Positions 8,070-16,387 are shown, numbered from the stretch's first letter. The stretch: 64,000 bases of DNA from CAZGSN01 sp964371655 (GCA_964371655.1 CAYJOD010000018.1:29444-93443); one strand, 5' to 3'. Notes: generated by a model from the letters alone, not told the origin. Program-made: numbers and translations.

Positions 8070-8654
8070 ATGAAGATGATCCTTTGGTTGTCCCTGGCGA
8101 TGGTAATCGCCGGCTGTGCGCCGGTATCGCGGTCCGCAGCACCGACTCGGATGCCGCGTACGGTTACGGTTCTGGCGGTGAACAATCGCATCGGCGCCGA
8201 CTTGATGGTTGCCGGCACGTCGATTCTGGAGAAGTACGCGTTGCGCAGTGATCGACTTACCGTCGCAGACGTCCTCGCCTACGAAGCCGCCGCCTTTCTC
8301 GAACGCAGCGGTATCAAGGTTGCCGCGGCATCCTCCGACGACGGCAGCACGGAGCACGGGCCCGATAGTATCGAGGCCGCCGCGGCGCTGGCCAAGCGCC
8401 AGCACATCGAAGGCGATGTGTTGTACATTGAGCTGCGACGCTGGGAGGCCGACGCGCCGTTCCATCCTACGTCCGTCATCGCCGCGCTTTCCGCCACCGT
8501 GATCGACGCCGGCAGCGGAGAGGTCGTGTGGAAGGGCGAGTGGCCGCTGCGGCCGCTGCCGACACCAGGGGCGGTGAGCGAGGGTGACGCCTATGCCATC
8601 GCGGCACGCGCGGTCATCGATGAATTGCTCGCGCCGCTAAGGAGCCAGCGCTAG
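8070..8654 (+). CDS. Predicted lipoprotein, possibly GNA1162/DUF799-like
   Basis: The 194-residue protein begins with a lipoprotein signal (MKMILWLSLAMVIAGC, lipid-modified Cys at 16). The mature part has two recognisable blocks: a strand-rich start (VTVLAVNNRIGADL) and a later section containing IEGDVLYIELRRWEA and ATVIDAGSGEVVWKGEW. That resembles the way GNA1162/DUF799 lipoproteins read (subunit type and residue class built from stress or toluene-tolerance operons), but this match is from memory and weak. The protein would sit on the inner leaflet of the outer membrane. It follows the permease gene by about 100 bases on the same strand, so it may be cotranscribed with the metal transporter. 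Function unknown. Confidence 0.75.
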   Translation: MKMILWLSLAMVIAGCAPVSRSAAPTRMPRTVTVLAVNNRIGADLMVAGTSILEKYALRSDRLTVADVLAYEAAAFLERSGIKVAAASSDDGSTEHGPDSIEAAAALAKRQHIEGDVLYIELRRWEADAPFHPTSVIAALSATVIDAGSGEVVWKGEWPLRPLPTPGAVSEGDAYAIAARAVIDELLAPLRSQR

Positions 8655-8685
8655 CCGCCACCGGACCGATGCCGGGCGCAGGCCG

Positions 8686-10062
8686 CTATTGCGAGCTGTG
8701 CACCGTGGTGGTCGAGACGCCGTCCTTCTTCACGCAAGTGATCGCTTCGTTCACCGCGCCGGTTGGATAGTAGAAACCGAACCAGTTGCAGTGCTCGTTC
8801 GTGTCGGTGAACGGCCCGAACTTGTACTCGTTATCGGTGTTGTTCTCCCAAGCGCATTCCCACTGTAACCCCTGCCCGGCGGCAAAGACGATGGCCGGGT
8901 CGTGAACCGCGAATGGTGGGTCATCATATCCCTGGTAATCGTAGATCTTCTCGCCCTGCCCACTGCCATTCCACAAGAACGTTTGGAAGTGGCGACCACG
9001 GAAGTGGTAGTGTCCCGTTTCCGCCATCAGGTTGAGCGCCTCGGGGAACACACACTCGGCGTCGGCCGTCGGTGACGTGTGCGGCAGGACATCCACATCC
9101 TTGTTCTGGCCGAAGATCGCTCCGGCGTGCGCGCTGATCGTGGCGCGATCAGCGGCATTGAGGTTCATCAACACCTTGCCTTCCCCGACCGTCTCCAGCG
9201 ATCCGACGTTGACGAAATGGGTTTGCATGAGGAGCTGCTCACCGGCGTGGAAGTGATAGGCCACCCCCTCCGGCAGCTCCCAATCGCTGTGGCGAATCTG
9301 AGTGGCGACCACCAGCTCCCACTTGTCGAAATCAACCGCGTGGTTGCAGACCTCGTAGCCGTCAGGGAGATCGAGAGTCGAGTCGTAGGGCCGGTACAGG
9401 TGGATGTGGTGACTACCGCCGGTGACGGCGATCTGGAACCGATTCACCTCCAGATCGACATCCGACGGCAGCTTGAAGTAATGGCAGCCCGTCTCTTCTT
9501 TCCCCATCTCCACCGGAGGGGAAATGGTGTGCAGTTGCACGCCGTGCACCGGTGGAGGCAAATCAATATCGCCGGGGCCTTCACCACCGCCGTCCAAACG
9601 ACGGCCGTCATCGCCGGGGACCTGCCCCTCTGCCGGTGCTCCCGCAGCGATCCAAGCGCGGATCACGTCGACGGTCCCGGCCGTCAGTGGTGCGGCGCCA
9701 TACGGCATCGAGACGCCTTCCCCGGCAGCAAGATTATCGGCGACCTTGGCCATCAGGAAGCTGATTGCGGGCTGGCCCGGCATGACGCGCATATAGCCTT
9801 GCTCCGCGGCAACGCCGTTGGCAGGCCTCTGATAGACCAGCGAATTCAATGCGTACCCTTCTTCCAGCACCATGTTGCCCGCGCGTCCGACGCTACTGTG
9901 ACACGAGCTCGACGAGCAACTCACGTCAAACACCTGGGTCTGTATCCGTTGGAAGGTCGACGCGTTCGAGCTGCTCGTGGACGGTGCACCATTCCCGCCG
10001 CATCCTGCGAGCAGCGCGACAACGCTGGCACTTACGAAGATAGCCGAGAATCGCCGAAACAT
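8686..10062 (-). CDS. Secreted copper type II monooxygenase-like protein with heme-type CX4CH motif
   Basis: A 458-residue exported protein. The N-terminus is a lipoprotein-type signal (VALLAGC, Cys at about 19). Next comes a cytochrome-like segment with CSSSSCH (about 44-50), a CX4CH spacing rather than CXXCH, and a Met-containing loop (about 95-130). From about 175 to the end it resembles the copper type II ascorbate-dependent monooxygenase (PHM-like) fold: the stretch SHHIHLY, the metal-ligand-like FHAGEQLLMQTHFVN, and ETGHYHFRG. ATG 10062 was chosen because the lipobox and hydrophobic core follow immediately. Longer in-frame extensions run into repeat DNA. Likely an oxidative enzyme at the cell surface; its substrate is unknown. 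Both domain calls come from motifs. Confidence 0.75.
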   Translation of the reverse strand: MFRRFSAIFVSASVVALLAGCGGNGAPSTSSSNASTFQRIQTQVFDVSCSSSSCHSSVGRAGNMVLEEGYALNSLVYQRPANGVAAEQGYMRVMPGQPAISFLMAKVADNLAAGEGVSMPYGAAPLTAGTVDVIRAWIAAGAPAEGQVPGDDGRRLDGGGEGPGDIDLPPPVHGVQLHTISPPVEMGKEETGCHYFKLPSDVDLEVNRFQIAVTGGSHHIHLYRPYDSTLDLPDGYEVCNHAVDFDKWELVVATQIRHSDWELPEGVAYHFHAGEQLLMQTHFVNVGSLETVGEGKVLMNLNAADRATISAHAGAIFGQNKDVDVLPHTSPTADAECVFPEALNLMAETGHYHFRGRHFQTFLWNGSGQGEKIYDYQGYDDPPFAVHDPAIVFAAGQGLQWECAWENNTDNEYKFGPFTDTNEHCNWFGFYYPTGAVNEAITCVKKDGVSTTTVHSSQ

Positions 10063-10162
10063 TTTCACCTGACTCCCCTTGCTCCCAAACATCCGACGAT
10101 CGCCTGCTTTTTTGCAGCTGTACCAGATGTGCCCCCAAAGACAATATCCATTCGTCCGTCGG

Positions 10163-10312
10163 TAGTGGGTCACTTTGATTGTCATTCCGAGCCGTCGCAG
10201 TTTCCGCGGCGAGGAATCTTCCGAAGGGCCACAATCGGCACGACATTCCACTACAGATCCCTCGCTTCGCTCGGGATGACATCGATCGAAAATATCAAAG
10301 AGACCCACCACG
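10163..10312. repeat. MITE-like element, GTCATTCCGAGC family, copy 1
   Basis: A 150-bp element with about 35-bp imperfect terminal inverted repeats. The left arm is GTAGTGGGTCACTTTGATTG followed by TCATTCCGAGC. The right arm is GCTCGGGATGACATCG followed by TATCAAAGAGACCCAC. The second copy at 49123-49268 is close to identical over the arms. The interior is non-coding. The antisense of its arms gives the CHPERSEGS-type shadow peptides often seen in environmental genomes. Confidence 0.85.
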
Positions 10313-11019
10313 CGTCCGTCGTGTCGCGGCGCAGGCGGCGCCGGTTGATACGAGTCGGGGCTCGTCGTTCGGGGATCGTCTCTCGCCGGACAGCGACAGT
10401 CCACTCCTCGATGCTCTGCCTCTGAAGTGGGTGACCTGCGAGCCGGTAATCCTCAGCCAGGCGGCGCGAATCAAGCAACACGGCGGCCTCTCGGTGGCCG
10501 ACGCGTGGTCGCCGCCACCGCCGTCGTTAAGGAAGCGATTCTCGTTCACGAGGCCCCCGAGTTCGTCGCCCTTTCTGATCTCGCCCAGGAGTCTCTCGTC
10601 CGCAGTCGGTCGTCGATCCCGGCGCGCGTCGCCTCTGGTCATCGCTGACCAACCCTGCTCCGCGAACTACACACCTCGTCGCCAGGTGGCGAGATACGAG
10701 ATTCGCATCCTGTCCCACGAATCACCGCTCCCTCACGGTCGCGGCTCTGCGCCGACCTGCGCCGCTGCTGGCATGAACTGCGTGGCTTTGAGGTCGTGGG
10801 GGGGGGGGGGGGGGGGGNNNNNNNNNNCCCCCCGGCCGGTCTACCGGGGGCCGGCGCCGCCCCGCCCCGCCGGGGGGCCCCCCCCCCGCGCTCCCAGCGA
10901 TTGTCTTTCGACATACACAATTCATGTCCGCTTCAACCCGCCCGATCCCTGTCCTTCCGCTTGACTCTCTCCCGCCACCGCGTCCAAGATGCCGCAACCT
11001 TGACCCCAAGGAGGCGCGC
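10313..11019. other. Non-coding stretch with assembly gap (N at 10818-10827)
   Basis: No supported gene is seen. It holds a block shared with 20753-20790 (CACGAATCACCGCTCCCT, then ACGGTCGCGGCTC) at 10718-10753. The ten Ns have a 20-base G run on one side and CCCC/GGGG palindromic sequence on the other. The end reads into the strong AAGGAGG binding site of the next gene. Confidence 0.7.
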
Positions 11020-11479
11020 ATGAAACGGTTCTTCTTTTGCTCTCTCTCTGACACTGCTGGCTAGCGCGGCGGCCCAGGCGCAGTTCGTCGGCGGCGCGGC
11101 GCCGGCGGGCACGAGCACGCTCAACTTCACCGTCCCGGGCGTAGCGAACGCCGGCGGGCTCGCCACCTTCTTCACCTGCACCAATCCCAACGAGATCACC
11201 GTCAACATCGCCGTGCAGCTCTTCGACCAGAACGGCGCGGCGCAAAACGCATCCCCCGCTCTGGCCGTGCCGCCCGGCGGCAGCGCGCAGTTTGCGACCG
11301 CAGGAGCGGCACCGTTCTCGCCCGACCAATTGCTGGCCCCCGTGAGCGCCTTCTCGAAGGGCGCGGCGAAGATCTGGTCGGACGCGAAGAAGCTGCAGTG
11401 CGGGGCGATGCTCGTGAACACCGCTACCAGCGGCTGGGCCTCCCTCCCCGTCATCGCCAAGAAGCAAAAGGGCGACTGA
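11020..11479 (+). pseudogene. Small secreted protein, frameshifted in the signal peptide
   Basis: AAGGAGG precedes ATG 11020, but that frame (M-K-R-F-F-F-C-S-L) hits a stop after about 14 codons. Removing one T from the T4 run at 11035-11038 gives MKRFFFALSLTLLASAAAQA, a textbook signal peptide. It continues unbroken to the stop at 11479, about 152 residues in all. The mature part (FVGGAAPAGTSTLNFTVPG, TCTNPNEITVNIAVQLFDQN) is a small beta-rich secreted protein of unknown function with two cysteines. The single-base change could be an assembly error next to the nearby gap, a recent mutation, or slippage-based phase variation. Without the correction, translation could only start internally. 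Confidence 0.75.
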
Positions 11480-11561
11480 GCGGCGCCCGCGGCGGACGCC
11501 GCGCGTATCTCGTCGCTCGTATCTCGTCGGAGAAGAGGCGGTGCAAGCCCTTCACCGAGAT

Positions 11562-11590
11562 GCGAGATACGAGATACGAGATACGGGCGC
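11562..11590. repeat. Short tandem repeat, GAGATAC units
   Basis: Three to four tandem copies of GAGATAC. Further GTATCTCGT units on the opposite sense lie at 11503-11528, giving a loose inverted arrangement between the small secreted gene and gcvPB. Confidence 0.6.
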
Positions 11591-11613
11591 TCTGGCGAGC
11601 GCGGCTACGATTC

Positions 11614-13092
11614 CTACGCCGGTGGGGTCCAGCGCAGCACCGGACGCCGCGCGGCGCGGGCCTCGTCGAGCCGGCCGACCGGAGTCAGCGTCGGCGCTTC
11701 GTGCAGGGTGTCCGGATTGTCGTGGGCTTCGACGGCGATCTTCAGCATGGCTTCAATGAACTCGTCGAGGGTCTCTTTGCTCTCGGTCTCCGTCGGCTCG
11801 ATCATCAGAGCGCCGCTGACGACGAGCGGGAAGTAAATCGTCGGCGCATAGAAACCATAGTCGAGCAGGCGCTTGGCGACGTCGAGGGTCTTGATGCCGG
11901 CCGTCTCGAGGGCTTTGTCGGTGAACACGCACTCGTGCATGCACATCGCCGGGAAGGCGAGGTTGTAGGTTCCTTCGAGACGACGGCGGATGTAGTTGGC
12001 GCCGAGCACGGCCATCTGCGTCGTCTGCGTGAGTCCGTCGCCGCCCAACGCCAGCATGTACGCGAGCGCACGTACGTGCATCCCGAAGTTGCCGTGGAAG
12101 GAACGCAGGCGCCCCACCGACTTCGGAAACTCCTCGTTCCACGCCAAAGCCTCGCCGGTGCGGACGAGACGCGGCGTCGGCAGGTAAGGGGCGAGAGCGT
12201 CGCGGACCGCCACCGGTCCGGAGCCGGGGCCGCCCCCGCCCTGCGGCGGGGAGAACGTCTTGTTGAGGGTGATCTGCATGAAGTCAGCACCCATGTGGGC
12301 CGGCTTGGCCACGCCCATCAAGGCATTCAGATTGGCGCCGTCGAGATAGATCAAGCCGCCGCGCGCGTGCACCACCTCGGCCACCTGCATGATCTCGCGC
12401 TCGAACAAACCCAGGGTGTTGGGGTTGGTGATCATGAGCGCGGCCACGTCGTCGTCCATCGCGCGCCGCACCGCTTCGGCTTCGATGAGACCGATGCGAT
12501 TGCCTTCGACCTGCACCGTCGAATAACCGGACAGCGCCGCGCTCGCCGGGTTGGTGCCGTGCGCGCTTGCCGGGATGAGGACCTTCTTGCGCGCGTTGCC
12601 GCGATCCACATGGTAGGCGCGGATCATTTTGACGCCGGTGAGCTCGCCCTGCGCCCCGGCGGCGGGCTGCAGGGAGACCGCGTCCATGCCGGTGATCTCG
12701 GCGAGCATGCGTTCGACGTCCCAAATCACCTGCATGGCACCCTGCGCGGCGGCGTCGGGGACCAGAGGATGCAAGGCGGCGAAGCCGGCAAGTCGCGCCA
12801 CGGCCTCGTCGACGACCGGGTTGTACTTCATCGTGCACGAGCCGAGTGGGTAGAAGGTCGTCGCGGCGCCGTAGTTCCATTGCGACAAGCGCAGGAAATG
12901 GCGCAACACGTCGGGCTCGCTGACTTCCGGCATGCCCGCGATCGGCGCGCGCAGCAGCTCCGCCGGCAGAAATTCGCTGGGGTCGGCATCGCCCCCGGCG
13001 ATTTCGAATCCGTGTCGTTGCGGCCGGCTGCGCTCGAAGATCAGCGGTTCATCGAGCAAAAGACCAGCCTGCTTGTTGCGGAGAGAGCTCAT
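11614..13092 (-). CDS. gcvPB: Glycine dehydrogenase (decarboxylating) subunit 2
   Basis: C-terminal half of the split P-protein of the glycine cleavage system, 492 residues. It binds pyridoxal phosphate and, with GcvPA, decarboxylates glycine and passes aminomethyl to lipoyl-GcvH. Family landmarks are FYPLGSCTMKYNP (about 81-93), SLQPAAGAQGELTG (about 140-153) and IPASAHGTNPASA. The cofactor lysine should be Lys278 in TLNKTFSPPQGGGGPGSGP. The usual sequence there is LHKTF followed by PHGGGG, so both local histidines are replaced (Asn277 and Gln). Everything else looks intact and functional. It lies last in a minus-strand set folD-gcvT-gcvH-gcvPA-gcvPB, separated from gcvPA by a nested repeat of about 350 bases. 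Confidence 0.95.
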   Translation of the reverse strand: MSSLRNKQAGLLLDEPLIFERSRPQRHGFEIAGGDADPSEFLPAELLRAPIAGMPEVSEPDVLRHFLRLSQWNYGAATTFYPLGSCTMKYNPVVDEAVARLAGFAALHPLVPDAAAQGAMQVIWDVERMLAEITGMDAVSLQPAAGAQGELTGVKMIRAYHVDRGNARKKVLIPASAHGTNPASAALSGYSTVQVEGNRIGLIEAEAVRRAMDDDVAALMITNPNTLGLFEREIMQVAEVVHARGGLIYLDGANLNALMGVAKPAHMGADFMQITLNKTFSPPQGGGGPGSGPVAVRDALAPYLPTPRLVRTGEALAWNEEFPKSVGRLRSFHGNFGMHVRALAYMLALGGDGLTQTTQMAVLGANYIRRRLEGTYNLAFPAMCMHECVFTDKALETAGIKTLDVAKRLLDYGFYAPTIYFPLVVSGALMIEPTETESKETLDEFIEAMLKIAVEAHDNPDTLHEAPTLTPVGRLDEARAARRPVLRWTPPA

Positions 13093-13105
13093 GGCCTTAG
13101 TACCT

Positions 13106-13437
13106 ATTTCTCACCGAGCTCACCACCGAGACACAGAAGACCCATCGCGGGCTTGGCCCGCAATCGAAGCGGCGCCGGCGTTTGGAAGCACTCCCTCTCC
13201 CGCAATACCTGCGGGAGAGGGTAGGGGTGAGGGATCTGACTTCAATGTTTGCTCCCATCCGACGGCCCTCACCCTAACCCTCTCCCGCGCCAGAATTGGC
13301 GCGGGAGAGGGGAGCTGGCCTCGCAGCATCTTCCCCAAGACTCGCCGCAAGAGCATGACGACTTGGACTCGATGATCTTTCTTTGGGCCGGCAAGTGTTT
13401 CGGACTTCCTCTCTGTGCCTCTGTGGTGAGAAATCCG
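13106..13437. repeat. Nested repeat: GGGAGAGGG hairpins inside a CAGAGACGC-type element
   Basis: The outer arms TTCTCACCGAGCTCACC (left) and TGTGGTGAGAAATCC (right) are inverted and belong to the CAGAGACGC family. Inside, at 13191-13318, is a different family: CCCTCTCCCGCAATACCTGC with GCGGGAGAGGGTAGGGGTGA, then CCCTCACCCTAACCCTCTCC with GCGCGGGAGAGGGGAGC. It separates gcvPA from gcvPB and has no gene. Confidence 0.8.
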
Positions 13438-13439
13438 GG

Positions 13440-14774
13440 TTAGTCGAGCACATCCAAGAGTTGGGCGACGGCGGCATCGTCATGGAGCTCGGTGACGCAC
13501 AAGAGAAGTGAGTCGGACAGCTCCGGGTACCAGCGCCCCAACGGCAGGCCGGCGATGATGTCTTTGGCGCACGCCTTCTTCCAGATATCTTCGGCCGCTG
13601 CCTTCGAGACCGCGAGCTCATTGAAGAACGGCCCGTTGAAGGTAGGCCTCCAGCCGCGCTGTGCGAGGCCGCCGGCGGCGCGGTGTGCCGCCGCGGTGTT
13701 GGCAATCGCCAGGGCGCGCAACCCCGACTGGCCTAGAGTGGAAACGTGGACCGTGAACGCCAGCGACATCAGCCCTTGATTGGTGCAGATATTCGACGTC
13801 GCCTTCTCGCGGCGGATGTGTTGCTCTCGCGTCGCCAACGTCAGCACGTAGCCACGCCGGCCGGCGCCGTCGTAGGCCTCGCCGACGAGACGGCCGGGCA
13901 TCGTGCGCACGAACTCGGTGCGTGTGGCGAACAGGCCGACACCGGGTCCGCCGTACGACACCGGGATGCCGAGGCTCTGGCCTTCCGCAACCGCGATGTC
14001 GGCGCCGTAGGCGCCGGGCGGTTTGAGGATGCCAAGCGCCACCGGCTCGGTGGTGGACGTCACGAACAACGCCCCACGCTCGTGCGCGATCGTGCCGATC
14101 GTCGCCAGATCTTCGACGACGCCGAAGAAATTCGGATAGCCGACGAGCACCGCCGCGGTGCGGTCGTCGACGTGTTGCGCCAGCCAGTCCGCATCGGTTC
14201 GGCCGTCGGCCGCGAACGGCGCTTCGACGAGCTCGATGTCGCCGGCACCGCCGGTGTAGGTGTGGATGACCTCGCGATACTGTGGGTGCAGCGCTCGCGC
14301 GATGACGACGCGGCGTCGCTTCGGGCGCAGGCGCAGCGCCATGAGCACGGCCTCGGCGGTGGCCGAGGCACCGTCGTACATGCTGGCGTTGGCCACTTCC
14401 ATGTCGAGCAGCATCGTCACCAGCGATTGAAACTCGAAGATCGCTTGCAGGGTGCCCTGACTGACCTCGGGTTGATACGGCGTGTACGCCGAATAGAACT
14501 CCGCCCGCTGCAGGATCTGATCGACGATCGCGGGCACGAAGTGGGGGTACGCTCCGGCACCAAGAAAGCAGCGCTGCTGGGTGGCGCGATTGCGAGCCGC
14601 GAGGTCCTCGAGGCGCCGGCGCACGTCCAGCTCGGACAAGCCGGGGGGCAGATCGATCCGCGCGCTCTCGCGCAAAGTGGCGGGAATGTCTGTGAACAGG
14701 TCGGCTACTGTAGAAACGCCGACGACGTCCAGCATGGTGCGGACGTCGTCAGGTGTGTGCGGCAGAAAGCGCAT
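13440..14774 (-). CDS. gcvPA: Glycine dehydrogenase (decarboxylating) subunit 1
   Basis: N-terminal half of the split P-protein, 444 residues, acting as a heterotetramer with GcvPB. The start MRFLPHTPDDVRTMLDVVG is typical. Other family blocks are FLGAGAYPHFVPAIVDQ (about 70-86), SAYTPYQPEVSQGTLQAIFE (about 95-114) and ANASMYDGASATAEA (about 130-144). ATG 14774 is favoured because family members begin at this point. A further eight in-frame codons upstream read through repeat DNA. The repeat at 14775-14872 touches the start codon, so no normal ribosome binding site is visible. Cotranscription with gcvH is likely but interrupted by that element. Confidence 0.95.
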   Translation of the reverse strand: MRFLPHTPDDVRTMLDVVGVSTVADLFTDIPATLRESARIDLPPGLSELDVRRRLEDLAARNRATQQRCFLGAGAYPHFVPAIVDQILQRAEFYSAYTPYQPEVSQGTLQAIFEFQSLVTMLLDMEVANASMYDGASATAEAVLMALRLRPKRRRVVIARALHPQYREVIHTYTGGAGDIELVEAPFAADGRTDADWLAQHVDDRTAAVLVGYPNFFGVVEDLATIGTIAHERGALFVTSTTEPVALGILKPPGAYGADIAVAEGQSLGIPVSYGGPGVGLFATRTEFVRTMPGRLVGEAYDGAGRRGYVLTLATREQHIRREKATSNICTNQGLMSLAFTVHVSTLGQSGLRALAIANTAAAHRAAGGLAQRGWRPTFNGPFFNELAVSKAAAEDIWKKACAKDIIAGLPLGRWYPELSDSLLLCVTELHDDAAVAQLLDVLD

Positions 14775-14872
14775 GGGGGAAAAGGGACCGAGGGGCAAAG
14801 GAGCACAGGGAAGAGGGACCGAAGCTTCGTCTTCCCTCTGCCCCTGATCCCTTTGTCCCTCGGTGCCCTCGA
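14775..14872. repeat. Inverted repeat, AAAGGGACC/GGTCCCTTT family, copy 1
   Basis: The left arm AAAGGGACCGAGGGGCAAAG pairs imperfectly with the right arm CCCCTGATCCCTTTGTCCCT. A second copy is at 42986-43104. It sits exactly between the gcvPA start codon and the gcvH stop. Confidence 0.8.
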
Positions 14873-14883
14873 CTCTGAGACGT

Positions 14884-15273
14884 CTACTCCTTCTCCTCCG
14901 CCACGTACTCTTCGTACTCCGTCGAGCTCAACAGATCGTCGATCTCGTCGGGGTCGCTCATCTCGATCTTGATGATCCAGCCGTCGCCGTAGGGATCCTC
15001 GTTGAGGATCTCCGGATTGTCCGGCAGGTCGTCGTTGACTTCGAGCACTTTACCGGTGACTGGCGCGTAGATGTCGGATACCGCCTTCACCGATTCCACC
15101 ACGCCGAACGCATCTTCTCTGCTGACCTTGTCGCCGACCGCGGGCAGCTCGACGAAGACGATGTCACCGAGTTGGTCTTGGGCATAATCGGTGATGCCGA
15201 CGGTTGCGACATTACCTTCCACCAGCACCCACTCGTGCTCTTTCGAGTACTTTACGTCTTCGGGGAATTCCAT
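14884..15273 (-). CDS. gcvH: Glycine cleavage system H protein
   Basis: The lipoyl-carrying shuttle of the glycine cleavage system, 129 residues, normal length. The lipoylation site is Lys63 in VVESVKAVSD, with the conserved KEHEWV near the N-terminus (11-16) and GDIVFVELP in the barrel (36-44). The C-terminal helix is acidic (DPDEIDDLLSSTEYEEYVAEE). It takes aminomethyl from the P-protein, delivers it to GcvT, and is reoxidised by lipoamide dehydrogenase, whose gene is not in this window. GAGGAGG-type sequence precedes ATG 15273 on the minus strand. The gcvT stop is about 20 bases upstream, consistent with one operon. Confidence 0.97.
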   Translation of the reverse strand: MEFPEDVKYSKEHEWVLVEGNVATVGITDYAQDQLGDIVFVELPAVGDKVSREDAFGVVESVKAVSDIYAPVTGKVLEVNDDLPDNPEILNEDPYGDGWIIKIEMSDPDEIDDLLSSTEYEEYVAEEKE

Positions 15274-15292
15274 GTTTGAGCCTCCTCAGAGC

Positions 15293-16369
15293 TTACCGCC
15301 GGTAGAACGGCAACCGTACCACCTCCGCAGATACGGCTTTTCCACGTATCTCGACGCTGAGCTTGGTTCCGATGTCCTTAAAAGCGGTCGCCACATAGCC
15401 TAGTCCTATTGCCTTGCCAAGCGTCGGTGACTTGGTGCCGCTGGTGATTGCACCAATGTCGATGCCACTTGCAACGATCTTGTATCCTTGGCGGGCAATC
15501 CCTGCCTCTGTCAAGACCATTCCCACAAGTTGTCGCTGCAATCCGGCTGCGTGCTGGCGCACGAGCGCGTCGCGTCCGACGAACTCGCCCTTGTCCAGAC
15601 GCACCACCCACGCCAGGCGTGCTTCGAACGGCGTGGTCTCGTCGTCGAGCTCATGCCCGTACAGCGGCAGCGCCGCTTCCAGCCGCAGGGTGTCGCGCGC
15701 GCCGAGACCGGCGGGCAGCATCCCATGCGCCGCGCCTTGCTCCGACAGCACGTTCCAGATCGACTCCGCATCGCCGCTGGCACAGTAGATCTCCCAGCCG
15801 TCCTCGCCGGTGTATCCGGTGTGGGCGACGAACGCGCTGTGTCCGCCGACCTCGGCGTCGCGGAACTCGAAGCGCGGCACGCTGGCGAGATCGAGCTTCG
15901 TCAGCGGCGAGAGGATCGCCGTCGCCCGCGGCCCCTGCAGCGCCAGCAGAGCAAACTCGTCGCTGCGATTGACGACCTCGGCACCGGCGGCGTGCTCGCG
16001 CATCCAGGTGAAGTCCTTGTCGGTATTCGAGGCGTTGACACAGATGAAGATGCGTTCGGCGTTGACGCGGTGCACGATGATGTCATCGACGACGCCGCCA
16101 CTGGGGCGACACAGCAGCGAGTACTGCGCTTGCCCATCGCGCAGCCGGTGCACATCGTTGACGGTGAAGCCCTGCACCGCGGCGAGAGCGCGCGGTCCGC
16201 GGACTTCGACCTCTCCCATGTGGCTGACGTCGAAGAGCCCGGCGTGCGTGCGCACGGCCGCGTGCTCATCGAGAATGGAGGTGTACTGAACCGGCATCTC
16301 CCAGCCGCCGAAATCGACGAAGCGGGCGCCGAGTGCACGATGACAGGCATGGAGCGGGGTTTGTTTCAT
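15293..16369 (-). CDS. gcvT: Aminomethyltransferase (glycine cleavage T protein)
   Basis: Tetrahydrofolate-dependent aminomethyltransferase, 358 residues. It transfers the methylene group from GcvH to THF, releasing ammonia and giving 5,10-methylene-THF for FolD next door. The start MKQTPLHACHRALGARFVDF is canonical, followed by GWEMPVQYTSILDEHAAVRT and the folate-site residues in LFDVSHMGEVEVRG (about 48-61). GYTGEDGWEIY and the C-terminal barrel are present. ATG 16369 was chosen; an in-frame extension upstream reads through tandem-repeat DNA. No strong ribosome binding site is seen, since TGAAGC repeats lie upstream. Confidence 0.96.
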   Translation of the reverse strand: MKQTPLHACHRALGARFVDFGGWEMPVQYTSILDEHAAVRTHAGLFDVSHMGEVEVRGPRALAAVQGFTVNDVHRLRDGQAQYSLLCRPSGGVVDDIIVHRVNAERIFICVNASNTDKDFTWMREHAAGAEVVNRSDEFALLALQGPRATAILSPLTKLDLASVPRFEFRDAEVGGHSAFVAHTGYTGEDGWEIYCASGDAESIWNVLSEQGAAHGMLPAGLGARDTLRLEAALPLYGHELDDETTPFEARLAWVVRLDKGEFVGRDALVRQHAAGLQRQLVGMVLTEAGIARQGYKIVASGIDIGAITSGTKSPTLGKAIGLGYVATAFKDIGTKLSVEIRGKAVSAEVVRLPFYRR

Positions 16370-16387
16370 GATGCGTGAAACCTCGGA

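Noticed and set aside
9079..10425. A 448-codon plus-strand frame opposite the copper monooxygenase gene
   Set aside because: Its residues mirror the complementary strand codons; the minus strand has signal peptide, metal motifs and a normal end.
10427..10648. A 73-codon frame (MGDLRAGNPQPGG...)
   Set aside because: Opposing frame of equal length, no start signal, next to repeats and the assembly gap.
11398..13224. A 608-codon plus-strand frame over gcvPB
   Set aside because: Antisense shadow of a clearly conserved gene, no protein motifs.
13191..13318. Possible CRISPR array from regular GGGAGAGGG spacing
   Set aside because: Only inverted arms, no series of direct repeats with unique spacers and no cas genes.
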